A stretch of DNA of 64,000 nucleotides from assembly GCA_964496505.1 (NCBI GenBank), contig CAZBZV010000011.1, positions 8,852-72,851 of the forward strand. The letters are read 5' to 3'. Below, one piece after another: positions 27,714 to 36,172 of the stretch; the first letter of the stretch is position 1; each line of letters opens with the position of its first letter. The stretch is from JAABVY01 sp964496505 (GTDB lineage Bacteria > Zixibacteria > MSB-5A5 > JAABVY01). A model generated the notes under the pieces. It made no database searches, was not told the DNA's origin, and saw nothing but the letters and a program-made list of their open reading frames with translations. Position numbers and translations under genes: made by a program.

Positions 27714-28595
27714 ATGAATGAGCACAGGATTCGTGAAGCTTATCGCGATGACAATACTCTAAGAACTGCCTTCTTCGATTTTATCGACCAAATCTACCCC
27801 GGTTTGGATTTCAAGACCTGGTATGAAAAAGGATTCTGGCTGGATAATTATATTCCGCATTCGATTGTAATTGACGATAAGATTGCATCCAATGCCTCTA
27901 TCACGAAGATGACATTGCTTGTGGACGGCAATATTATGAAAGGAATTCAGGTGGGGACTGTCGGCACCTTACCGGAATACCGACGGCGCGGTCTCTCAAG
28001 AATATTAATGCAACACATTTTGGATAAATATTCCGACTCGGTGGACATCATTTTCCTCTATTCCAGTGAAGAGGCTTTAAGCTTTTATCCCAAATTCGGA
28101 TTAGATCATTATAACGAAGTGATATTCAGGCAGACCCAAAATATTCCGCAGCCGGATTTTTCTGCGCGCAAACTGGATATGGGCTCAGACAAGGACTTCA
28201 GGCTGGTGCTGGAGATGCTGAGTAGACGGACCCCCATCAGCAAATTGTTCGGCGCTCTTGACTACGATTTCATAACAATCTGGCACATTTTAAACCTTCA
28301 TCCGAATCATCTCTATTTTCTGGAAAAGGAAGGCATTATCATAATCTCATCTGAAAGGGATAACCAGATTCATATCTGGGATGTAATTTATGATAAACCT
28401 ATTGAGATTCAAAAAGCTCTGCCCAAAATAATCAAATCAGAAGATATTAAGTCGATTAACTTCTATTTCTCACCCGATCTGCTTGGTTTCGATTTTGATG
28501 ATACCACAGTCGATTCGGAGTCGCCTCTGTTCGTCAAAGGGACATTTCCCATAGGCGGAAGAAAATTCAAATTCCCATCGACAGCCCAGACATAA
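27714..28595 (+). CDS. GNAT-family N-acetyltransferase
   Basis: A 293-residue protein with the acetyl-CoA-binding motif A of GNAT enzymes, VGTVGTLPEYRRRGLSRILM (about 81-100); R-R-R-G-L is the phosphate-binding loop. This is followed by the characteristic IIFLYSSEEALSFYPKFGLD. The C-terminal 150 residues appear to be a second, degenerate GNAT-like lobe or a sterol-carrier-like extension, as in the Eis-type two-domain acetyltransferases, but I cannot confirm this. A GGGAGA site precedes the ATG. The next gene, a methyltransferase, follows 61 bases later with its own promoter. Substrate unknown. Confidence 0.78.
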   Translation: MNEHRIREAYRDDNTLRTAFFDFIDQIYPGLDFKTWYEKGFWLDNYIPHSIVIDDKIASNASITKMTLLVDGNIMKGIQVGTVGTLPEYRRRGLSRILMQHILDKYSDSVDIIFLYSSEEALSFYPKFGLDHYNEVIFRQTQNIPQPDFSARKLDMGSDKDFRLVLEMLSRRTPISKLFGALDYDFITIWHILNLHPNHLYFLEKEGIIIISSERDNQIHIWDVIYDKPIEIQKALPKIIKSEDIKSINFYFSPDLLGFDFDDTTVDSESPLFVKGTFPIGGRKFKFPSTAQT

Positions 28596-28611
28596 ACATC
28601 TTGGAATATTT

Positions 28612-28639
28612 TTGAACTTGGCTTAGATTCGATTAAGAT
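28612..28639 (+). promoter_or_regulatory. Sigma-70 type promoter candidate
   Basis: TTGAAC at 28612-28617, 16-base spacer, TAAGAT at 28634-28639. Transcription would begin near 28646, about ten bases before the methyltransferase start codon, another very short leader. Confidence 0.45.
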
Positions 28640-28656
28640 TAAACCGGAGATTGTAT

Positions 28657-29499
28657 TTGAAGCTGGCAGAGATTTTCGATGAAAAGGCCAATGCCAAATC
28701 CCTCTGGCAGGGAAAGTATAAAATTCCCTGGGATGAGCCGGAGTTCAGCAAAAGGATGCTCACCGAGCATCTTTCGCAGGAACATGATCTGGCAAGCCGC
28801 AGGACTGCAATAATCGACAAACATGTGAGCTGGATTAACACTATAATATTGAACAAGCAACCCTCCAAAATCCTTGATCTTTGCTGTGGTCCCGGCTTTT
28901 ACACCTCAAGGTTTTCAGAAATCGGGCATTCATGCCGGGGTATAGATTTTTCACCGGCCTCGATCGAGTATGCGCGGGAGAATATGTGTGATAATAATCG
29001 GATTGAATATTTACAGGAGGATATTATAACCACAGATTACGGCTCAGATTATGATCTTATCATGCTGATATACGGCGAGTTTAATGTCTTCCCGAAAAAG
29101 GATGTCCTTAAGTTTCTGCAAAAAGCATACAACGCACTCAAGCCGGGAGGGCAAATTCTGATTGAGGCACACACTTTTGATGTCATAAAAAACCTGGGAA
29201 ACTCCGCGAATTCATGGACCAAAGAAGAGTCCGGCCTCTTCTCGGATAAACCACACCTTATACTGACCCGAAATAAATGGTATGAAAATGAGAAGGCGGC
29301 GCAAACCACTTATATTATAATCGATGCTGAAACCGCCAATGCTGATTTATATCGGAATACAATGCAGGCCTACACCAATGATGAGTATAAAGCGCTTTTT
29401 GAGAAGGCCGGATTCCGACGGTCAGAGTGCATTCCGGCCTGGGGCAAGGTCAGTTTCGATGATGACGATACTCACCTTTTGTTGCGGGCGCATAGATAA
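28657..29499 (+). CDS. Class I SAM-dependent methyltransferase
   Basis: A 280-residue methyltransferase. The SAM fold is clear: motif I KILDLCCGPGFYTSRFSEIG, acidic GIDFSPASIEYAREN, LIMLIYGEFNVFPKKD, and the post-motif NALKPGGQILIEAH. The N-terminal 55 residues (KSLWQGKYKIPWDEPEFSKR) resemble the substrate-binding lid of several uncharacterised methyltransferases. No ATG is present; the TTG at 28657 has a GGAG seven bases upstream and is preferred over the TTG at 28651. It sits after a GNAT gene but appears to have its own promoter. The substrate is not predictable. Confidence 0.78.
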   Translation: MKLAEIFDEKANAKSLWQGKYKIPWDEPEFSKRMLTEHLSQEHDLASRRTAIIDKHVSWINTIILNKQPSKILDLCCGPGFYTSRFSEIGHSCRGIDFSPASIEYARENMCDNNRIEYLQEDIITTDYGSDYDLIMLIYGEFNVFPKKDVLKFLQKAYNALKPGGQILIEAHTFDVIKNLGNSANSWTKEESGLFSDKPHLILTRNKWYENEKAAQTTYIIIDAETANADLYRNTMQAYTNDEYKALFEKAGFRRSECIPAWGKVSFDDDDTHLLLRAHR

Positions 29500-29535
29500 G
29501 CGCATCAAAAAACCCGTGGCCAAAATGTATTTCAA

Positions 29536-29563
29536 TTGACAATCTGCATATTCATGGTATTTT
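29536..29563 (+). promoter_or_regulatory. Sigma-70 type promoter candidate
   Basis: TTGACA at 29536-29541, 16-base spacer, TATTTT at 29558-29563, about 27 bases upstream of the likely start codon of the dockerin-bearing gene at 29591. Confidence 0.45.
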
Positions 29564-29590
29564 ATTTTTATGTACACACCCGGAGGTATA

Positions 29591-30475
29591 ATGTTCATTA
29601 AGCGGGCTGTTATGAATAAATTATATGTGCTCTTTTTGACTGCTATTTTTCTTCTGCCTTGTTCTGCCATTGCAGACGATATTTTATTTTTCGATGATTT
29701 CAAGGACGGCACCGCTGACAGCTGGGAGCTCATCGACATAGGCTATTTCTCGGTTTCCGATGAAGCCCTCTGTCTGGAAACGCTCTGCGAACCATGAGGC
29801 GCCGGGACTATGATGCGGACAGTTGGTTCGTTTGAATATGACAACGGCTTTGTTCTGGAGGCAAACACATTTCTATCCGACACAAGCGGCAACAGCCGTG
29901 AACGCCGTCTGTCATGGTACTCGGATTTCGCCAATTATTTTTATGTGCGCTACGATCAGATCGTGGAACAGTTGGTATGTATCTGTGTGGTAAATGAGCA
30001 ATGGGTGTTTTACGAGACTGCCGATGTTGACGCTTCCGAATGGAATGGTTCGGATCAACAATGGCATAAGCTGACAATACAACTCCTCGAGGATCAGATA
30101 ATGGTATTTCGGGATGATGAACTTATATTCGAACATATCGATCCCGCTATCTCGAATATGCCATCTATAGGACATATCCGGCTTTCCAACACATATCAGG
30201 AGACATGTTTTGATGATGTAATCCTTACCAGCCTTGAGGGGCCGACCTATACATGCGGCGACGCCAATGGCGATGATGCTGTTAATGTCAGCGACGCAGT
30301 GCATATTATCAACTATGTTTTCATAGGAGGCGCTGCACCTGATCCGCTGGCATCGGCGGACACTAACTGTGATTTGTCGGTCAATATATCAGATGCGGCA
30401 TACATAATCAATTATGTTTTCATCGGAGGCACCGCGCCCTGCGACCCAGATGGCAATGGTACACCGGACTGCTGA
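29591..30475 (+). pseudogene. Secreted LamG-like/dockerin protein interrupted by an in-frame TGA
   Basis: One reading frame of 294 codons broken by a single TGA at 29795-29797. Before it: a signal peptide (YVLFLTAIFLLPCSAIADD) and DDFKDGTADSWELIDIGYFS. After it, in the same frame: a jelly-roll-like stretch (SFEYDNGFVLEANTFLSD ... IGHIRLSNTYQETCFDDVIL) and a two-repeat dockerin-like C-terminus, CGDANGDDAVNVSDAVHIIN and NCDLSVNISDAAYIINYVF. The joined product reads sensibly, so the stop is a nonsense mutation or a base error (TGG to TGA would suffice). A GGAGG sits four bases before the ATG at 29591. Its stop lies two bases from the stop of the convergent 1500-residue gene. Dockerins bind cohesins; a cohesin-like domain occurs at 46053-51590. 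Confidence 0.7.
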
Positions 30476-30477
30476 TC

Positions 30478-33400
30478 CTATTTCAGCAATAACATCTTAC
30501 GTGTCTGTACGAATTCATCCGCCTGAAGCCTGTAGAAGTAAATCCCGCTGGCGACACGAACACCGCTTTGATCAGTGCCGTTCCATCTAACCTGGTGATC
30601 GCCCGCCGGAAGATCTCTCTCAATCAGGATTTTCACCTTCTGCCCCAGGATATTATAAATATCCAGCCTTACATCCGAACTTGCCGGGAGCTGGAAGTTG
30701 ATCGTTGTCTGGGGATTGAATGGATTGGGGATATTCTGATCCAGACCGTATTTCTCCGGGAGCTGATCTATATCTCCCTGGTCCTCTATATCGGTGGCAA
30801 TATCAGTCAGATAGGCGGCATACGTACCGGAAGAATCTATCATAGCCGAGACCTTATTCATTGCCGTATCAACCGTCCCGCCGATCAAAATCCATTCCCC
30901 CGAAGCACGATTCCATCCGAAAAGCCTTACATCAAGCTCATCCAGAGAAGATTCAATAAACTGTTCGGAGTAAGATATTCTAATACCACTCAAATCAGGG
31001 AACTCGTTTTCCGGATATAATGCAAAGCTGTATACATCGCTGACACGAATATAGCTCTCCTCCAGACCATTAACAGGCGGAGGATAATCGGTGCTTAGAA
31101 GCATTGCACGTGAGATTAAACCGCCGATGGAATCGGCATAGACTGATATTGGGCTGTCACCGCTGAAGAGCCCATCGCTGGTCGAGGTGTCCGAAAATTC
31201 TCGGATGCTGTAATCGCCAGTAAAGAAAAACGGATTAGAGGATAAATCCTCGGTCTCTACCATCATAACGCCCTGGCTTGAAAAATCATCCATGCTTTCT
31301 ACTGCATAATCAGTACCATTCTGGTTAAATGAATATGAATAAGAATCTCCCGTCCCCGCAAACACGCGCAAATCCGGGATGCTGTTGAATTGCTGGACAG
31401 CCTCAACATTTATTTCGACAGAGCTTTCGATCAGTCCGGGATAAAAGATCGCATTAAAATCACCATCAACAAGTGACATCTCCACAGCGCTGTCATTGGG
31501 TGAGGTAAATTCCATAGTTCCGGAGTACCATTCAAAACTACCATTCTGATATGAGAACATTTTCTTTTTTATCTCTATATATTCCACCGTATGCCCGCCC
31601 GAGGTATACATCTCATCTCCGGGATCGATGTCGAGGACATAGATTTCACCTGAATCCGAAGTACTCCCCTGAGCCAGCCATTCTCTATGTGAGGGAGCGC
31701 TGTTTTTTCTGAGGACACAATACGCGTTCGCAAGTCTCTGAGAAGAAGAACCAATTACATTGAAATAGACAGGATCATCATAGCTTGTGCGTGCAGTGCG
31801 ATTATGGATCAGCTCCAGTTTGGCGCCGACATCATAATTGACATTACCGAGATCATCATTAGGGCCGTACAGAAAATCGTCACCCGGCTTTAAATTCCTT
31901 TCGCCTGGCCTGATTATCGGAGCTATTGCCGTAGTATAAAATCCTTCGCGCTCGGACTCCAAAAACTCCCAGCAGGGATTCTTGCCATAGACATACTGGT
32001 TGGTATTCTGACAGGCCGGGTCCTGGTATTGATTCATTGTAGACATTTCGCTTGCAGTCGGCCCGGAGACCTCGTAATGGGAATCCATGAAACCATAGGC
32101 ATGAGTTTTGGAGCATCTTTCTCCCCCAAGGGCAAATTCATATTCATCATAGAGCCCAAGATAATAATGTCCCAGCTCATGTCCCATAGTGCGATACTGT
32201 TTTGACGCCGAAGGATCATGGGGGTACTCGATCACGCTCATATTGCGTCCCGCATCTTTGTCGCCAAACCATCGCCGGGGAAATTGTACCATGAAGTCAT
32301 TTGATTCCATATAGAATCCGCCCAAATGCGCCTGCGGCCAGATTATATTGCTTGCATAAACATGGATATCGGCATAATTCCAGCCTCTTTTGCCGTCCGC
32401 GACCACAATCGTATCGATCCTTACCTGCCCGTCGGTAACATCATAAAGAAAATTTGCCATACTGCGGAAACCATCTTCGGTACGATCGAGATAAACATCA
32501 TCAGCCTCCCATTCGATGCTGACTGTGAGATTTATACCAAAAGTGGTATGATCCATCACAACTGTCTGCACAACCTCATCATTGAGTTCATCAAAAACCG
32601 GATCGTATGTCACTGAATCGAATTTCATATTATCCAGCTCGATTCTTTCGGAATATCTGTATTCGAAGGAATCCTTCACGGCGGCAAGTGTATCCAGAAG
32701 GACAAAGACCTTAATTGAATCACCCAGCCTGAGATCGCCCTCAAAAAGATATTCATTCAGACCGACTACGCCGTCAATATCAGTTTTTATCGTGTCTATG
32801 AAATGTTCCGTGTATTTCGGTCGGTCATTTTCCACTCTGTAAAGCAAAAACTCTGTCAAAACAATAGGATTCTCGTTGACATCGACAATTTCAATAGATT
32901 TTTGAGGCCAGCAGGGCGAGAACTCTGAGGTATTGTTGTCGAGATCTGTTGCCGTCAATGTCACCGTCTGATTGCTGTCGGGTGTCCCGGAAAATGTAGT
33001 TTCGAATTCCGCCAGACCGTCAGCATCGGTTCCAACAACAGTCGTCCACATCGACTCCTGCCCTTCGCCATGACCGGTCGAATCACAGCCCTCGTTAAAA
33101 AACACCTCAACTATAAAACTTTGATTGGGAATGCTCTTGAGCCGTGCATAAACCGTGCTGGAACCTGCCGAGGCCAGTACCGAGTCTATGACCGGAAAAT
33201 TCTGCAATCCATTCGGGCCGGCATCAGTATCCAGAGTGTCGTTCGTATTAACACCTAAGGGCGCGATATCAATTCCCAGGCCGCTGTTATCATGAATAAT
33301 ATTTCTGCGAATCAGATTGCCCGCGCCGCTCTGAATGAAAACTCCGGCGCTGTCATTGTTCATGATAGTATTGGCATCATCAGGCTCCGTGCTGCCGAAT

Positions 33401-34980
33401 TGATTGTCCGAACCGGTGATAATGATTCCGTATTCATTATTCTTAAGCTCATTCGAGAAGAATTGATTTGAATCGCTGGTTACAACCATCCCGCTGCCGG
33501 GAAAATTGCTGATCTGCAAATGCTTCACAACGCATTTATCGAAATTTATTACCAGGCCATCTCCATCGGTGAGATTCGAACCGTCAACCTCTACCGTCCC
33601 TCCCGGCTGGGTGGAAGCGTCAATTTCAACTGAATCCGATACCGGAGGCAGAAGGCTGTCCGGCATTATAACAGGCGGTTCTTTGGATAGGATATTGAAA
33701 TATATATTGTCTCTGGTCTGTAGCGCATTCGATTCCTGAATAGCGGCCCTGAACGTGCACTCGGGATCGCCGTTGGGAAGGGTACCGCCTGTACTGCAAA
33801 CACCGTCGCCCGGATCGTCATCAATATCATCACCCGTTGAATTTACGACCAGACCGTCCAGCACAGGCGTAAGCATAACCAGCGAATTTCCCGAACGGCC
33901 TACAATAACGCCGTTGTCGTTGATATCATCGGCAATATCGATCGAGTTGCCGCTGCCGTCATCACTGACAATAAGATCGTTCAAGTTGTAGGTCTCACCT
34001 TCATGGTACAGAAGCCCCTGCACCGGAGCGCTGGTAATCGACTTGAATGCTCCCACCGCCTGCCCCTGATTATTGATAGCAAATGCCTCGCTGCCGCCTG
34101 AGATGGGATAGACACTGCCATCACCATGAATATCAATCTTTGATCCGTTTTCCCATAAAAAAGCATGATCCACCACCTGACCATCAAACTCACCCCTGGC
34201 ATAGCCGACCACCTGACCGTTGTCGTTTACATCGCGAGTAAGGCTGTTCAGGCCTCCGGGGAAAGGCGGAATGGAGGTCATACTTCCATCGCTCCAGAAA
34301 AACCCCCAGGTTACGATGTAGCCGTCCTGATCTACACCGCTTGAGGTTCCCACCACCTCACCATTGTTATTTATGCCATAGGCCACACTGGAAACGCCGT
34401 AAACAGTCGAATCCAGATCGGGAACCAATCCCAAACTAACAGGGCCGCTTTCGGTCCATAGAGCAGCCCTTCGAGTATTAAAATCCTGCGGACGAGATTC
34501 GCCGGCCACATGTCCGAGGTCGTTAATCGCAAATCCCGTTGAATTATCGCATTGCCCCTCATCCCAGTGAGATCCCGGAAGAGGCTCCAGGTCAGAAACT
34601 ATGGAGCTGTCTTCGGAGACGAACGCATGTCTGTGGTAGCCGTCTATAGCATGTATGCCGGTTACCTGACCATGATTATTCATGTCCCAGGTTGTATAAT
34701 ATTCAACGCCCGCCATCGGATATATTGGAATGAATTCACCATTACGCCACAAATATGTATCCACCGAATCGTTTGCAAGCTGGCTGCGCGGGATCATCAC
34801 AGTGCCGTCATTGGCGATTTTAAGCCGGGGAAAAACGGGCCCAAGATCCATACCATCATCTGTAATCGTAGATAAATGATATTGAGGTGGTTCGGCAAAA
34901 GCAACCGGATTAAATAATGATAAGAAAAGGAAAATAGCGCCCGGAAGCGCGGCAGCAGTCTTAATTTGGAGATAAGGCAT
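30478..34980 (-). CDS. Large secreted protein: HAF repeats, CSLREA/beta-helix, CLCA-like zinc protease motif, sorting tail
   Basis: A 1500-residue exported protein with an N-terminal signal (LPGAIFLFLSLFNPVAFAEP). Residues 60-370 hold HAF-type repeats (FAINDLGHVAGES, YGINNNGEVVGTS, DVNDNGQVVGYAR, FAINNQGQAVGAF). Residues 380-420 match the CSLREA pattern (DDDPGDGVCSTGG, ECTFRAAIQESNAL). Residues 430-590 look like a right-handed beta-helix. Around 930 is MGHELGHYYLGLYDEYEF, a HExxH-type zinc site followed by DEY, as in the N-terminal protease domain of CLCA proteins, with nearby cysteines (GERCSKTHAYGFMD). The tail (LDQNIPNPFNPQTTINFQLP ... GIYFYRL ... RKMLLLK) is the shared sorting module. No strong ribosome-binding site is visible. 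Confidence 0.78.
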   Translation of the reverse strand: MPYLQIKTAAALPGAIFLFLSLFNPVAFAEPPQYHLSTITDDGMDLGPVFPRLKIANDGTVMIPRSQLANDSVDTYLWRNGEFIPIYPMAGVEYYTTWDMNNHGQVTGIHAIDGYHRHAFVSEDSSIVSDLEPLPGSHWDEGQCDNSTGFAINDLGHVAGESRPQDFNTRRAALWTESGPVSLGLVPDLDSTVYGVSSVAYGINNNGEVVGTSSGVDQDGYIVTWGFFWSDGSMTSIPPFPGGLNSLTRDVNDNGQVVGYARGEFDGQVVDHAFLWENGSKIDIHGDGSVYPISGGSEAFAINNQGQAVGAFKSITSAPVQGLLYHEGETYNLNDLIVSDDGSGNSIDIADDINDNGVIVGRSGNSLVMLTPVLDGLVVNSTGDDIDDDPGDGVCSTGGTLPNGDPECTFRAAIQESNALQTRDNIYFNILSKEPPVIMPDSLLPPVSDSVEIDASTQPGGTVEVDGSNLTDGDGLVINFDKCVVKHLQISNFPGSGMVVTSDSNQFFSNELKNNEYGIIITGSDNQFGSTEPDDANTIMNNDSAGVFIQSGAGNLIRRNIIHDNSGLGIDIAPLGVNTNDTLDTDAGPNGLQNFPVIDSVLASAGSSTVYARLKSIPNQSFIVEVFFNEGCDSTGHGEGQESMWTTVVGTDADGLAEFETTFSGTPDSNQTVTLTATDLDNNTSEFSPCWPQKSIEIVDVNENPIVLTEFLLYRVENDRPKYTEHFIDTIKTDIDGVVGLNEYLFEGDLRLGDSIKVFVLLDTLAAVKDSFEYRYSERIELDNMKFDSVTYDPVFDELNDEVVQTVVMDHTTFGINLTVSIEWEADDVYLDRTEDGFRSMANFLYDVTDGQVRIDTIVVADGKRGWNYADIHVYASNIIWPQAHLGGFYMESNDFMVQFPRRWFGDKDAGRNMSVIEYPHDPSASKQYRTMGHELGHYYLGLYDEYEFALGGERCSKTHAYGFMDSHYEVSGPTASEMSTMNQYQDPACQNTNQYVYGKNPCWEFLESEREGFYTTAIAPIIRPGERNLKPGDDFLYGPNDDLGNVNYDVGAKLELIHNRTARTSYDDPVYFNVIGSSSQRLANAYCVLRKNSAPSHREWLAQGSTSDSGEIYVLDIDPGDEMYTSGGHTVEYIEIKKKMFSYQNGSFEWYSGTMEFTSPNDSAVEMSLVDGDFNAIFYPGLIESSVEINVEAVQQFNSIPDLRVFAGTGDSYSYSFNQNGTDYAVESMDDFSSQGVMMVETEDLSSNPFFFTGDYSIREFSDTSTSDGLFSGDSPISVYADSIGGLISRAMLLSTDYPPPVNGLEESYIRVSDVYSFALYPENEFPDLSGIRISYSEQFIESSLDELDVRLFGWNRASGEWILIGGTVDTAMNKVSAMIDSSGTYAAYLTDIATDIEDQGDIDQLPEKYGLDQNIPNPFNPQTTINFQLPASSDVRLDIYNILGQKVKILIERDLPAGDHQVRWNGTDQSGVRVASGIYFYRLQADEFVQTRKMLLLK

Positions 34981-34997
34981 AGTAAATTCCCAGAATA

Positions 34998-35057
34998 CAT
35001 TTGCTTTGAGTATATTTGTGATTTAAAAGCAAATGCGGATCGTTTTTATCCGCATTT
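34998..35057 (-). promoter_or_regulatory. Two overlapping, mutually exclusive inverted repeats in the leader of the 1500-aa gene
   Basis: Repeat A pairs 34998-35007 (CATTTGCTTT) with 35026-35035 (AAAGCAAATG). Repeat B pairs 35031-35040 (AAATGCGGAT) with 35048-35057 (ATCCGCATTT). They share 35031-35035, so only one can form in a single RNA. Both lie just upstream of the start at 34980. They may be an attenuator-like switch, operator sites or a displaced terminator; no function is proven. Confidence 0.35.
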
Positions 35058-35139
35058 AATCTTAATATAAATAAATCGCAATTCTTGTCAAGATTTTAAT
35101 TGCTCTGTATTTTCAGATTCTAAATCTCCCGCTTTGTAT

Positions 35140-35167
35140 TTGACTATTTAAATTAAGATCCTATCTA
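35140..35167 (+). promoter_or_regulatory. Sigma-70 type promoter candidate
   Basis: TTGACT at 35140-35145, 16-base spacer, TATCTA at 35162-35167; transcription would begin about 29 bases before the phosphoesterase ATG at 35202. Confidence 0.45.
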
Positions 35168-35201
35168 TAGGCAGGATTATTATTATAAATGGAATAATTA
35201 T

Positions 35202-35999
35202 ATGAGAATTGCATGGCTTAGCGATATTCATCTGAATTTTGTGCCCCATCAGGAAATAGAAAAGTTCAGTCGTGAAGTTTCAGATTCAGGAGCCGAGGTT
35301 GCACTGACAAGCGGAGATATCAGCGAGGCGCCTTACCTGAAAGAGCACCTCAACATCATGGCGAAGATCATTAAATTCCCCATCTTCTTTGTGCTTGGCA
35401 ACCATGATTTCTACCGCTCATCAATCGAGAAGACCTTGAATCTGGCTGAGGAGATATCCTCCAATTCAGGCAACCTGGTCTGGCTTACCGACGAGGATAT
35501 TGTCAGGCTGAGCGACAATACTGTCATGATCGGGCATGAGTCATGGAATGACGGACGTATCGGCGATTATGAAAACTCTCCCTATATCCCGGCCGATTTC
35601 TTCATGATCGAGGATTTTATGGGTCTCGATAAGGTCGAGAAACTCAAATTGATGCAGTCACTTGCCGATAAGGCCGCGGAACATTTCAAGTTGAATCTTC
35701 CCAAGGCATGCCAGGCGGCGGAAAATGTGATTCTTCTTACTCATGTCCCTCCTTTCAAGGATTCCTGCTGGTACAAAGGCAAGGTCTCCGACGATGAACA
35801 TCAACCCTATTTCGCCAGCAAAATCGTGGGCGACACAATCCGAGATATCATGCGCGATCATCCCTCAAATTATCTGACGGTTTACTGCGGGCATACGCAC
35901 GGCGGCGGGAAAGCCCAAATCCTGAATAACCTGATTGTCTATACCGCTGAAGCCGCCTATGAGAAGCCCGCAATCCAGAGAATCGACGGCATCAAATAA
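35202..35999 (+). CDS. Metallophosphoesterase (calcineurin-like)
   Basis: A 265-residue soluble phosphoesterase with all five conserved blocks of the calcineurin-like fold: WLSDIHLNF (D-x-H), LTSGDISE (GD), VLGNHDFYRSS (GNHD), LLTHVPPF (H), and CGHTHGGG (GHTH). The dimetal centre should therefore be intact. An extra HESWNDGRIGDYENSPYIP stretch in the middle (about 112-130) lies where family members recognise substrate. Targets range from nucleotides to proteins and lipids; no neighbour points to one. Only a weak GGA site precedes the ATG. The gene stands alone, with 173 bases before the next. Confidence 0.85.
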   Translation: MRIAWLSDIHLNFVPHQEIEKFSREVSDSGAEVALTSGDISEAPYLKEHLNIMAKIIKFPIFFVLGNHDFYRSSIEKTLNLAEEISSNSGNLVWLTDEDIVRLSDNTVMIGHESWNDGRIGDYENSPYIPADFFMIEDFMGLDKVEKLKLMQSLADKAAEHFKLNLPKACQAAENVILLTHVPPFKDSCWYKGKVSDDEHQPYFASKIVGDTIRDIMRDHPSNYLTVYCGHTHGGGKAQILNNLIVYTAEAAYEKPAIQRIDGIK

Positions 36000-36172
36000 G
36001 ACTCTTTTTTTATTGCCGGAATATGAATATATCATATTTTACGGCAGCCTCATAATTTCGGCTTTTACGTAAAAAGCAACTCTTACATTAAATTATCGTA
36101 TTGAAGGGCATGGGACTGCAGAGGAAACTTTCGCTCTGCAATTCGGCGGAAACAAAATATTGGGGAGGAAAT

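Noticed and set aside
29795..29797. TGA as a selenocysteine codon
   Set aside because: No hairpin typical of a bacterial SECIS directly follows that I can see, and the protein type is not a known selenoprotein. A nonsense mutation or base error is simpler.
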